Assembly (NCBI RefSeq): GCF_000189635.1
Contig: NW_002476534.1
Coordinates: 248,001-312,000 of the forward strand
Direction: 5' to 3'
DNA length: 64,000 bases
From: Tetrahymena thermophila SB210
Lineage: Eukaryota; Ciliophora; Oligohymenophorea; Hymenostomatida; Tetrahymenidae
Each line of letters begins with the position of its first letter. The stretch's first letter is position 1. The notes beneath the pieces are model-generated. The model saw only the letters and a program-made list of their open reading frames with translations, ran no database searches and had not been told where the DNA came from. The position numbers and the translations under genes are program-made. Shown here in pieces: positions 38,001 to 50,165 of the stretch.

Positions 38001-38524
38001 TTTTGTTAAAAAATTCAGTGATTTTAAAACAAAAAAAAATTATATAATCACACACTTTTGATTTACACAGACAAACAAACAAGTTCAGAGTAAATAAATT
38101 TTTTCTTAAAAAAGTTATTTTGATGATTTTAATTTAATCTCTACCATGAAAATATTGACAATTATGCATATTTTTGATACGGAATATTATGAAATTAAAT
38201 AGACTAAAAATTTAATGTAAGTAATAGAGAATAAATTTTTATTTTCAAACATATAATTAGATAATTTAAAGCTTCATTTATCAGATTGCTCAATTAATAA
38301 ATTCGAGCTGATTGATTATCTTAATAAAAAAGATATTTAATTTAATGCTAATAATTACGTTTTGATTGTTTGCTTATCTACTCTATCTTAGTAATTATTA
38401 AAATTGATCAACCAAGAGATTCGTTTATTTTTTATAATATTTATTTAAATTAAACAAATTTTTGATTAATAAGTACAGATATTTATCTATAAATCTTTTT
38501 AAGCAAAGTTAGAAGATAAGTAAA
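35045..38524. other. 3.5-kb A+T-rich gene-free stretch
   Basis: This is the largest gap in the window and lies between divergent genes (PRP19 - and the MFS gene +). The part from 35580 to 36680 is almost pure A/T with very few G or C. I found no ORF with coding composition, no repeat family and no RNA gene. It could carry promoters, a replication origin or untranslated exons, but nothing in the sequence decides. Confidence 0.5.
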
Positions 38525-40309
38525 ATGATAATAAACAACAATTATTAGCAACAATAAACTGATTAGACATAGCTAAAAGATTTAAAACATCGACATTATC
38601 ACGTTATACATTAGTGGTATATTTATTTACTTACAATAAACGCTTGTCTAGGTACTTGGTTCTACGGTTTTAATTTAGGCGCGTTCAATGCAGTGCAAAA
38701 AATTATGTAAAAAACTAATAGCTGGAGTTCTAATGAGTTTACTTTATACACAGCACTGATCACTGCAGCCATGCCTTTTGGAGCTTTAGTAGGAGCCTTT
38801 TGTGTTAAATACACAATATCACTTCTAAAAGGTGTGAGAAGATCTTTAATTTTTTTTGACTATGTTGCTATCATTGGAACAATTATACTAATTTTACAAA
38901 CATCAGTAGTTAATTTAATTATTGGTAGATTTATATCAGGATTTTGTGTAGGATAGAATACAGCGCTTGTTCCAATGTATATAATAGATTTTGCTCCAAA
39001 GGAAATCAGTGGAAGAGTAGGTTCAATTAATTAATTTTTCCAAGCATTTGGTGTATTCAGTAGCTATTTATTTAGTCTTGTTCTACCTTTGCCTTCGAAT
39101 TTGAGTGACGGTTATAGTGACTAAATTCCTTGGAGAATAGCTATGGGTGCTCCAATGCTTGCTCCCATCATCAGGCTTACACTTTTCACTTTCCTTTTCA
39201 AAATAGAAACACCTACAGTACTAATGAAGTAGCACAAATACTCTGAATTAAAAGAGTACATCCATATTATTTACGAGGAATAAGACTGTGAAGATGTCTT
39301 CCATGACATTGAAGACAAAGTAATTAGTGAATAGGAATAGGCTATTAGAAAAAAACAAGCCCTTAGTAAAAAAAATCATTAAAAAGAAACTGAACTTATG
39401 AAAATATAACAAGCCTAATCGGATGATAAAAAAGATGAAATTGTTTTAGTTCCCTAGTCTAATAATGTAAAAGAAATCAAACAGAAATCTCTAGACGATT
39501 ATTTCAAGGAAAAAATATATGACTTGTGCACTACTTCATCATATAAATCGAGATTACTTCTAGGTTGTATTATCTCTTTTACAACTTAATTTTGTGGTGT
39601 TAATGGTATAAATTTCTATTCTAACTCTATTTTTTTAAAAACTTCTGGTGAATCTGGTGCAGTTGGTGAGTAGTACGCTCGTTATTCTACAATCGGTATG
39701 GGTGCATCTATGGTTGGTTATAACTTTATTTCTTTCTTTTTACAAGGAAGGTATGGTAGAAAATTTTTAATGCAATTAGGAACAATAATTATTATAATTA
39801 CCTAATTACTTATTGGTATACTTAATACTTTACCATAAAATGATGCACTAGGAAAAGTTAATGTTTTTCTCATATATTTCTTCTAGTTTGGATGGTAAAT
39901 TGGTCTTGGCGCTGTAACTTGGATCATCAGCCCAGAAATTCTAGATTCATTTTAAATTTCGATAAGTACTTCAATAAGATGGACCTCTGCTATGATAATT
40001 GGTCTTGTTTTCCCTTATTTAATTATCTATTGCAATTTATATGGAACATTCTTTATTTTCGCTGGTTTTACTATAGCTGCATTCATTTACTTTTAAATCA
40101 ATATCAAAGAAACTAAAGGAAAAGACTGCTATGAAATTATGAAATCTTATTGTGACCCTAAAAAATATGCTGTTTTCTAAAAAGAAGCCACAGAGTATTC
40201 TCTATAGCGTTTCCAAGAACAAGAAAAATTTTAATAGAAAATCTGTAATGAAAACATGCAATTGATAAGTGAAAAATAGATAGAAGTTTAAGAGAATAAA
40301 CAAAGTTGA
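38525..40309 (+). CDS. MFS transporter, sugar-transporter (SLC2-like) family
   Basis: Single-exon ciliate-code ORF of 594 residues (TGA 40307-40309) predicted to move a sugar or related polyol across a membrane. Twelve hydrophobic segments in two blocks. Family marks: G-F-N-L-G in TM1, GRFISGFCVGQNTALVPMYI followed by A-P-K-E-I-S-G-R-V-G (the G-R-F..G...P.Y..E.AP...RG region), K-I-E-T-P at the PESPR position, QFCGVNGINFYS in TM7 (Q-x-x-G-x-N), and GRYGRK after TM8. The central cytosolic loop (~226-338) is unusually long, charged and Gln/Lys/Glu-rich. The C-terminal tail (~40 residues) is also Gln/Glu-rich. The substrate cannot be told from sequence. Standard-code ORFs at 38771 and 39892 are a fragment and a shadow. 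Confidence 0.88.
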
Positions 40310-41953
40310 TTTGTAATTAATTTTTTTCTATATTGGCTTTAAAAATAAATAAACAAACAAAAGAAATCAAGCTCAATTTGAAAAATTAAATTTACTCTTA
40401 ATCCCTCTCCTTCTCATTATAAATCTAAATTATTAAATTAACCAAATAAAACTCTCTTTATATTTAAATATTCATCATATTTATTATTAGTAATTATTAA
40501 ATTTTATATTAATTATTATGTTCATTCCTTCCTTTTTAAAGTTTAAAAGTAGCAAAAAAGTAAAATAACATCATGCATTTTTAAATTGAAAATTTAAGTT
40601 ATATCACTTAACTCTATATTTAAATGTAAAACTTACTCCCATTCACTAAAATTTTACATAAAAATTGATATTTTTATACCTTTTCCTGTTTTTTTTTAAT
40701 ATTTTATAAGTATTGCGGATAAAATCTTAAGCAATATTTATTCATAAATTTATAAATTTGTTTATCATTTTATATTTATTTTGCAAATTATTTTAAGCAA
40801 TATTGAGTCATATGTACCTAAGTAAGATAAAGAATATAGTAATATTTTTTTGTTTATATTAAACATTATTTGGAATTTAATATATATTTATATTTAATTA
40901 GCAACATAAAAAAATAAATTTGCTAAATTATTTAAATTAATTTCTTTCTTAATTCGACTAAAAAATCCTCATTTTATTGCATATTTTATTTTTATAAGTT
41001 AATCTACTATCAATTAAGATAAGGATTAAATTAATATGATTCTAACTAATTTTACCAATTAATTTTTTTAACTAAATTTCAGATACTTTTAAAAAATTGA
41101 TTGATAGTTTAAAATATTATTTTTATTCACACAAAAAAGAATCTTAAATATTAAAAATGTATAAAAGATTATGTAGAAACAAATAAATAAATTAAATTTT
41201 TGAAAACTGAAATATTTGTTTATTTATGATTCTATCCAAAAATTTTTCTTTAAATATTTATAATTATTTTAATTATTGTAATAAAAGAGGCTTCAAACAT
41301 GAATATATTAAAATATTAATTTTTATTAAAAACTCCAAAAAATATTTTGGATTGAAACAAAAATTAGGAAAAAAATTTCAAATAAATTTTCCATCAGTAG
41401 TATTATCCATCAATTTAATCTAGTTAATTTAAATAAATTATCTTGTTAATATTTTTAATCTTTTTTAGAAAATTGATCAAAATTATTCAAAAATAACAAC
41501 TTACTCTTGAAAAATATTTTAATTAAAAAAAATTTTGAATTTGCAAATTAATTTTTTTTTTATTTTAAAAAAACCTTTACTATAATCTAAAAATTAAAAA
41601 TTGATAAAAAAACATAAAATCACACCAATAAATTATATTCCCTGAATATGTCTGTCTAAATTATAGTGATGCTAACTATTTATTTATATGTTAGTTTAAG
41701 TTTTTAATTTTAATTTTTTTTGAATTAAAACTATTTTATTAATGAAAAAAATAAATATGATAATTTAGTTAATTTGATTAGAATATGCTTGTCCAATAAA
41801 TTATATCTAATTTCGCGCTTTTTGTACAATAAATCATGTTTTTTTTGTATCTAGAACTTTTAATTGTTGGTACTTTTTGCGAATAAAATATATATTTATT
41901 ATTAACATTTATATCTTCTACAAATAAATTTCAATTAATTAAGCTTTTGAATT
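40310..41953. other. intergenic, A+T-rich
   Basis: 1.64 kb of gene-free, G-poor DNA between two plus-strand genes. A standard-code ORF at 41226-41423 has no coding composition or homology that I can see. The promoter of the CHFR-like gene should lie in the last few hundred bases. Confidence 0.5.
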
Positions 41954-44026
41954 ATGAGTTCAACTGATATATAATAAAAATGGGGAGAACTCATTCCTAA
42001 AGGAGGATTAGTTTAAGAAACTTTTGTACTTAACTAAAAAGAACATATTTTAGGTAGAAGAGGTGATCTAAAGGTTGACAACCCTAAAGTCAGTGGATAA
42101 CATTGTGTATTGAAATATGATTATGCCTAAAAGAAAGCGTATATTATTGATGTTTCTTCAAATGGAACATCTTTGTTTAACAAAAAACTTGAAAAAAATA
42201 AAGAAGTAGAGCTAGAAAATGGCGATCTTGTTAACTTACTTTAAGATAAAAGTTAATGGATTGGATACATATTTAAGTTAGTAGATAACGTTGATAGTTT
42301 TAACAAGGATTAATAAGATACTGCCACTAAAAATAATACTGATCAAAAATAATTGGAGTAATCTTTAGAATAGTACAAATAAAATGAAAAGGAACAACAA
42401 GAACAAAATGAATAAATTAAAAAAATGTAAAATGAGCTGGAAGAAAGGTTAAAAAAGGTTAAAGAAGATGTAAAATATTTTTATTTTATTTGCTTCATAA
42501 TTAGATAGCTTTTATTAAGCATTATTTATGGAATCTTATAAGCATATTTCAAAGCAAAAATACTGAATTTAAAGTATTTATTTAAAATAAATAGGATGAA
42601 CATTTTGAAAAAGATTAAACCTGTGTCGTATGTATTGATTTATTATATAACCCTTATTTAATGACACCTTGCTTGCATAATTACTGTTGTGATTGTATGT
42701 GTGAACTTTTAAAGAATAAAGATATAGCTTGTCCTTAATGTAGAGAAAAACCAATTAGTGTGTAGAAAAATTATTAATTAAATAACTTAATTGAAGCTTT
42801 CATTAAAAGAAATCCTGATAAAAAATGGCAAGAAGATGTTATCAAGAAAAAAAACGAATCAAATTTACTCAATAAAGATTTTCTTGACTAAATAAATGAA
42901 AAACTATCAAATAAAACTAAAAAAGTTGGTATTTATAAAAGATAGCGAAGTTACTCTGATAGTGAAAGTAGTGATAGAAACAATAATCGTAACTATTCAG
43001 AGGAAGATGAAGAAGAATTTGATGAGGATGAAGAAGAAGAAGAATATTAATATAATAATAATTAGCCATTTTAATAATTTGGATACAACTATAACTTTAT
43101 CATGCCTGCTCATTTAAGTACATTACACTTAATTTTTATTTTTATAGTATACGTATTATTTAATTTACATAGAATCTTATTTAATAATCGTAACTAATAA
43201 TGAAATATTTTAAATTAATTAATTGAATATCAATCAATTCTTTCATTTATTTTTTGTTAAATTTTCATAAAATTCATTAAATTTATTTTTCAATTTTTAT
43301 AAAAGATAGATGTGTAGAGTGCCAAAACGCTAGATAGGATGATAATTTTAAATGTTCTCCATATTAATAACATATTAAATGTATTAACTGTGATAAAATG
43401 ATGCCTTAAAGAAATGATAATAATTTATATCCTCAAAATTGTACAATATGTGAAAGATCATTCTGCAATTTATATTTTAAATAAGATTGCAGCTCTAAAT
43501 ATAATTCTTCAATTAGCCATCACTTGAGATTATTTTAAGATATACCAATACCGCAAGTTTTAAACAATAATGTTCTCTCAGGCAGAGAAGAGGAGATATA
43601 AGTATTAAAAGTATACACTTTTTTCATTTATAAATGATTTTATTTCACTAAAATAAACTAAAATAAATATTTAAATTTGTATAGGATTTTATCGAAGATG
43701 ATGAGATGAGAACTCTAATGATTTATGATTATGTAAATGAAAATTTTGTAAAGCAAGGTAAATTTAAATATGAAATATGCTAAAAGTATATGAAAACTAC
43801 TGAAAATAAATCATTTGATATCAATTCTGATACTCCATTATGTACTAACTGCTGGCCTAACATTTGGAACTAGATGGTCCTTAAGTATAGGATAGCTATT
43901 AAAGATTAACTACCAAAAAATGTAAAAGACAAGCCAGATTGCTGGTATGGTGTAAATTGCTATACAAGAAATCCATAACATAACAAAATATATAATCACG
44001 CTTGTCCATAGATTTAAAAAAACTGA
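41954..44026 (+). CDS. CHFR-like E3 ubiquitin ligase (FHA, RING, PBZ)
   Basis: Predicted nuclear checkpoint ubiquitin ligase of 558 residues. Exons: 41954-42469, 42595-43117, 43306-43601, 43685-44026; all phases agree. FHA domain ~10-105 with GRRGD and S-G-Q-H-C (phosphothreonine-binding loops) and S-S-N-G-T. Gln/Glu coiled coil ~120-172. C3HC4 RING: C182-x2-C185-x12-C198-x-H200-x2-C203-x2-C206-x11-C218-x2-C221. Then an acidic Asp/Glu run, a Cys-rich region in exon 3 (CVEC, CINC, CTIC), and a C-terminal PBZ zinc finger C531-x5-C537-x6-H544-x5-H550 with the YGVNCYTRNPQH core. PBZ fingers bind poly(ADP-ribose). FHA-RING-Cys-rich-PBZ in this order is the CHFR architecture. I infer a mitotic-stress or DNA-damage role. 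Confidence 0.9.
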
Positions 44027-45995
44027 ACAAATTAAAAAAAATTAATAATCCTTAGAAAATTTTTTTATCCTCAATAATAAATTTACACTAAATATACTAG
44101 ACAGTCTTGGTTTATATAAAATAAATTATACTTCAAATTTATATTAAAAAATACTTAAAACTATTAAAATGTTAAAACATTTTTATATATTGTTTTGAGT
44201 TCTTAACTATTCTTAAAAGATTTTTTCATTTAAATTACAATCTTTATATAATAAATTTATGCATATTTTTTTAGCCATTATAAGTGTATCTGAATCGACA
44301 ATTTATATTACAAAAATGTAAATTAATATATATCTTTAATAATATTTCATTTTAATATCATATTTATTTCCCCGATAGTTTTGAAGAGCAAGTTCATTGT
44401 AATCTTATTTGCTATATATTTGTTATTTTGCAAAATATTTAAAATATTTTTTAGTTTTTATGGGTAAATAAATACTTTTTTTTATTTATTCTACCATTAA
44501 AATAAAGGGAAAAGGTTTTAAGAATTTGAAATTTTTTGGTTGCTTGTTTATTTATGGCTAATATTTTATAACTTTTAACAAATTGAATTATAAATATATT
44601 TGATTTGCTATATGATTGTAAGAAATGATAAAAAATAAAGCCATATTTTTCGTTCTTCAAGAATTCTACTAACATTTATTTGCTCTTTTACAATAATACC
44701 AGAATATCTAGATGATATTCAAATAAAAAACAAAATTTTCATAATTTTTACAATATTAAAATAATAAAATAGTGATTTGCCAAGTAATTTGATGAACCAT
44801 CTTATCAAAATTTATAGTTTTGAGTGTTTTACTTGCTGAGTAGCCTTGGTTTTAGTAAAATTTGAAAAAATTAATTCCATTTTTGAAATATCGCTATAAA
44901 TAATTTTTGTAAAATTGTAAGAAATCAAAATGAAATAAATTAAAGTTTATTTAAATAATGATTGTAGATGCTTGCAGCATTAAAGCGATCTCTTTTATAT
45001 TTAAGTTATAATTGAAATTTTATTTCTAGAAACGACTCAATCAATTCATAAGTTATGATTTTAGCAATTGTTCATCTGTTAACTGCTTGAATAAGGTGGG
45101 GAATCCAAGCAATCACCAATCTTATATTTAGGCACTAAATATTACTTAATTTAGAACAGTTGCTAAGAAATGCTTAACTTTACCATTAGGGGGTTTTCAA
45201 AAGCAAAAAGCAGTTTATTTCTCTTAAATAAGCTTATAAATAAAATGGACTCTCATGTTTACTCAATAAGATATTAATTTAGATTTAAGGCTAAAACAAA
45301 CAATTCCATTTTATATTCTTTAGAGAAGTTTGTTCAAAAATAAACAAGGAATTTAAAAAAAACATATTTAAAATTACGCGAAAAAAAGATATATTTTTAG
45401 ATAATAACTTCAATGAACTTAAATTTTTTATGAAAAGATTTGCCTGATTTGTTAATCAAAAAATTTATCAATCTTCTTGACAGCATTTAAATTGATAGAG
45501 AGAAAAAAAAAAACGAAAGATATTTTACAAAAAAAGAAGTTAAAATAAAATAAAGGTAGAAATTTACGAAATGTGCACAAACTAAATAGTATGAAGTAAA
45601 GGTTAGCATAATCAATGATTATTTGTAAAAAATGAGGCATTAAGATGTGGAATATTTGAGATAAAATCATATTAGAAAAACGAATCAGCTATAGCGATAT
45701 AATTTTTTATTATAATAATTTAAATAAAAAAGGAATGAGAAATAGAAAAGAGACAATAAATTTTTATTTTTCAATAGAAAAAATGAATGGAATCGTTAAG
45801 GAATTAAATGAAAATTTTGTTTTAGTTTTATCCATTTGTTTTAGGTTTATCCTTTTTATTAATTTGTAGTGTCATTCATGGATATCAATCGAGAACTGAT
45901 AGAAAACCCCAGCAAAAATTGTAATTTTTATAAAAATTTAAATAACAAAAAATAACAAAATATCTAAAAATAATAAAAAACAAAGAATTAAAGAA
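44027..45995. other. intergenic with a less A+T-rich island
   Basis: About 2 kb upstream of the NDK gene. Most is A+T-rich. The part at ~44960-45260 has higher sequence complexity, no ORF, and a short hairpin (TGCTTG 45084-45089 with CAAGCA 45106-45111) around a G-rich loop. It may be a small RNA gene or an NDK promoter element; no class is recognised. Confidence 0.4.
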
Positions 45996-46451
45996 ATGTC
46001 AGCTGAAAGAACCTTCATTATGATCAAGCCCGATGGTGTCCAAAGAGGTCTCGTCGGTCAAATCGTCCAAAGATTCGAACAAAGAGGTTACAAGTTAGTC
46101 TCCATGAAGTTCACCCAACCCACCAAGGAATTATTAGAAGAACACTACGCTGACTTAAAGCAAAAGGGTTTCTTCCCCTCCTTGATTGCTTACATGCTCT
46201 CTGGTCCCGTCGTTCCCATGGTTTGGGAAGGTAAGGACGTCGTCAAGCAAGGTAGACAAATGCTCGGTCAAACCAACCCCTTGGCTTCTCTCCCCGGTTC
46301 CATCAGAGGTGATTTCTCCATCGATATCGGTAGAAACATCTGCCACGGTTCTGACTCCGTTGAATCTGCTCAAAAGGAAATCGCCCTCTGGTTCAAGGAA
46401 ACCGAACTCACCCAATGGAAGTCCTCCACCCACGAATGGGTCTATGAGTGA
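45996..46451 (+). CDS. NDK: nucleoside diphosphate kinase
   Basis: Transfers the gamma phosphate between nucleoside di- and triphosphates through a phosphohistidine; cytosolic hexamer, with relatives in axonemes. Single exon of 151 residues, the standard family length. [18 protein letters not shown] at the N-terminus, the Kpn loop region SGPVV, then R-x-x-x-G-x-T-N-P and S-I-R-G-D-F, and the catalytic NICHGSDS with His117. All glutamines are CAA and none is TAA or TAG; codons are extremely G+C rich compared with the flanks. That bias marks very high expression. Two other standard-code ORFs on both strands are shadows produced by the bias. Confidence 0.97.
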   Translation: MSAERTFIMIKPDGVQRGLVGQIVQRFEQRGYKLVSMKFTQPTKELLEEHYADLKQKGFFPSLIAYMLSGPVVPMVWEGKDVVKQGRQMLGQTNPLASLPGSIRGDFSIDIGRNICHGSDSVESAQKEIALWFKETELTQWKSSTHEWVYE

Positions 46452-47679
46452 ATAGATAATTCTTAATTGAGTAATTAAATTCCTCGCGTAGCACTTTGAA
46501 TAAGCTTCATCCATATACAAATAAAACACAAAAGCATTTCAAAATGTTAAATAAATAAATAGATCTTTTAAATTAATATTAAGCAAAGAAGGAAGATTCC
46601 TTTCTTCTCATCAATTAAATAAATACCTATCTATCTATTTTTCGAATGTATCTTTTTTAATTATATATCTGTTATGGTTTACTTTCTTCTCAAATCCCTA
46701 CGCGGGCATCAATCAATCAATAAATCTATAATATTTCATCTTTTTTAAACAAAAATGAAACAAACAAATAAAATATTAAACTTTGCTTCTGCTACCAAAA
46801 AGAAATTTGCTGGCTTTGAAGACATTTTTATTTTACAATAATAATTTTTTTTTTAATTAGAGAAAAAAGAATCTGCAAAAGTTTTTATAATATTTAAATA
46901 AAGACAATAAATTAAATAACACACTATTCTTAATTTACAATTAATTATTTTCTCAAAATTCTAATTAAACCCCTTTATTCTAAAAATAAAAAATAAATGA
47001 ATTCCAGTTAAATAATTTTTCTAATTTGTTTGAATTTGTTAAAAAATAATTTTAAAATAAAAAAAATATTTTATTTACACTTTATTTTTGAAAATTAAAG
47101 TGAGATCAATTTGATTTATTAATTGTTTTTTTTATATTTTGAAAATAAAAATATATCAGTGGAAGATATGTTGATTTAGAGAACTATATATTTGATGCAT
47201 ATCAAAATTTTAATTTAAAATATAGTTAGATAAATCAATTATTTATTTATTCATTCATTTTTAATAATCTTTATCTATAAAATGAATACTTCGATAATAA
47301 ATAAATAAAACATGAAAAATCTATTGATTTTTGTTTTATTTTGCTCGCTTGCTTGCTTGCTTGATATTTATTTAATAAATTGTTTCTTTAAGCTACAAGA
47401 AATAAATGATTGAATAAAATAATGAAAAATAAATCAAAAAAAAATGAATGAAATAAATAAATAATTCAATCATTTTATCTTTGCTTTTAACAAGGAAAAA
47501 GAAAGATAATTGCTAGCAAGCAATAGATATACAAAAGACAGAAATTTTAATTAAGATAACAAGAAGTAAAATTTGTTTGTGTGAGGAAGTAAAATACAAA
47601 CAAACAAAAAAAGAAAAGAAATTAAATAAAAATTTTATAAATAGATATAAAACAAGTAATTAAAGGATATTGATATAAA
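46452..47679. other. intergenic with tetranucleotide repeats
   Basis: 1.2 kb of A+T-rich DNA. It contains an ATCA run (46709-46722), a CTTG microsatellite (about 47344-47363) and AAATAAAT runs. No gene is seen. Confidence 0.5.
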
Positions 47680-48960
47680 ATGGAACCCTTTGGAACTGAC
47701 GAAAGAAATTGGACTCACGAAGAAAAGGATATTGTATAAAATTTAGCAGGATTTATTCGTTGAAGAGGAGGAGATGAAGGATAGCGTCTTTTTGCAGACA
47801 CACTCTCAGAAATTTTGATTTGATTTGAGGAGTGTTTGGAAATTTATTTTGTTTGATATTGGAATTATTTCATTGCTTAAACGTTTGATTCGCTTATTCA
47901 ATTTTCTTTCAAAATATAAGTAAATACTAAGGAAAGCAAATAATACATAGACAGACCTTCGTCTCCTCTTCTTTTCCTTATTCATAGCATAAAAAATTGT
48001 AAAGATAGCTAACTTTTCTTAATTTATATGCAAATAGATTACTAGATTCCTTAAATACGACAAGCACGTCAACCTTAAAACTGCTGAAATGGTTTACTCA
48101 GCTGAAGTGTAATAGCATTCATTAACTGCATCTTTTTCCATTCAATCAAAATGATATTCTCATTTTAAGCTTTAACTCAGACAAACTTATGCAAAAAATT
48201 CAATTTAAATTTAATATTTATATAACAGAGAATCTGCTTATTTCGGTAAGGCTGGTGCTCTTGCTGGTGGTGTTATTAGTGCTCTTTTCTTTAACTTCCC
48301 TATCGTTAGGTATCTATTAAAAAATTCATTTTTAATTGATTTAACTTCACATTCACAATCTCGATTTCACTACAAAAGTATTTATAAAATATAGAAACCT
48401 CCCTATTATCAGAAGATCAGTTATTGGTGTTCTTCCCTTCTTATACTGCTACACATGGGGTAAAAATACCTAAGAAGAATTACGTTGGTTAAAGAGTAAT
48501 TAATTCATTTGAACAAACATTATAATTTTTTATAAAGTTAATAAAAAAATAAACATTACACTAATTTAGCTACTATTTCACAATCTTAAAAAGTTCATAT
48601 GTACATACATACATAAACATGATAAAAAAATTAGCAAAATTGAATGGATATATCTTTGTACCAAAAAACATTTTCTTCAAAAAATAAACTATTTTAAAAT
48701 AACGAAGCTTTTTATTGAAAAAATAATACTGAACTTTAAGCTAGGGAGTTTGTTGTTAACATTAAAATAATTTATAAATTTTTATAATTTCAAAGATATA
48801 TGTATCTTTTAAAATAATTAGAGACATAAAATATATTAACTCAAACAATTTGAAATAAAATATTTTTTAAAACTAATATTTCTTTAACATATCAATAGCT
48901 TTCGCTGCTTACCAAAGATTTGTTGTATATCACGGTCAACACTGCAAGCTCTGGGTTTGA
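47680..48960 (+). CDS. small membrane protein, unrecognised
   Basis: 122-residue protein in five exons: 47680-47733, 48038-48108, 48229-48309, 48395-48495, 48899-48960. All phases agree and the stop is TGA 48958-48960. Short acidic N-terminus, then a Gly/Ala-rich hydrophobic stretch (FGKAGALAGGVISALFF) and a second one (RSVIGVLPFLYCY). Basic and aromatic residues surround these, and the end is YHGQHCKLWV. The codons are fairly G+C rich (AAG, GCT, GGT), so it is well expressed. Small size, two membrane spans and this bias would suit an accessory subunit of a mitochondrial inner-membrane complex. That is a guess, and I recognise no family. The 5' intron (304 nt) is long for this window. Confidence 0.7.
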
Positions 48961-50165
48961 AGAAAAGGGATTAATATTAAAATATATATAGCTTTTTCTT
49001 TCATTTTAAATTTAGAAGTACTGCTAGGCTATAAAATTGCATAAATAATTTGATAGGGACTTATATGTCTTAAACTGATTTATGTATACATTACCTATAT
49101 GTACTTATTCTATTATCTTAAAAAGGATAATTCCAAACTCACTTACATCATAAAACTTTCTATTATTTATACAAACTATTTTTAAATTTAATACTTCAAA
49201 CTCATTCGTATATTGCAAATATTTAAGTATTTATCAATAATCTAGTCAACCGTTTAATATTTATTATTTGGTATTTACAGTTTTTAAAAGATTTCTAATT
49301 TAATTAATAAGAATTCAAACTTAAAAGTTTTAATTAAATTATTTTATAAGTTTTAAAGTTGTTTCAGTTAAATTAAATATAAAATGAAGGATTTGCATCC
49401 ATTTAAATGTAATTGATTAAATTCATAATTAATGCTGTCATAAAGTTTGATCTCAAAATATAAAATTTTTATTTTTTTTAATAAATTGATAAATAATCAA
49501 TCTGAGAATTTTTTTTTGAATTAATGATACCATTTATTTTTCAATAGTTCCTTTTATTAGAAAATCTAAAATTAATTTTTTTAAAATAATATTTTTTTTT
49601 TCAAAATAAGTTAAAATAATTGTTTAAATTACAAAATTTTTAAAGAAAGCACCAAACAAATACAAAAATAATTTAATAAAGTGCAAAATGTCTCATAGGA
49701 AAATTGGCATTTCTTTCAAAAAAAAGTACTTTCTAGCAATTAATTTAAAATAAATTAAAATAATTTATGAGTTTAAAAATAAAGTTTAATAGCAATTTCT
49801 GGAAGTATTAATAATATTTAAAATAGAATAGTGATATGAAGATATAGATTCTTAATAAAATAGCGAATTAAAAAATTGATTAATTAATTATTTTACCGAT
49901 AATTCTAGAAGTGAAAGATATTTCTTTAAAATACATTCAGCCAATAAATAATTGATTTATCTTTAATTGAAAAAAATATTACTTATATTAATCAAAATAT
50001 ATAAACAAACAAAACAATTATTTAAAATTTTATCAAATTAAGAACTTTGTAGATTGTACAAAAAAAAATATCAAATAAATAGAGCTAGATTATTTTAAAA
50101 GTAAAAAGACTTGATACTTAGGTAAAGCAATTAAACATCTGACATATAGCTAATTTTATTGAACT
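48961..50165. other. intergenic, A+T-rich
   Basis: 1.2 kb of A+T-rich DNA between two plus-strand genes. I see no gene, repeat family or RNA. Confidence 0.5.

Noticed and set aside
46155-46529. Minus-strand and second plus-strand ORFs over the NDK gene
   Set aside because: Both are frame shadows of a strongly biased coding sequence.
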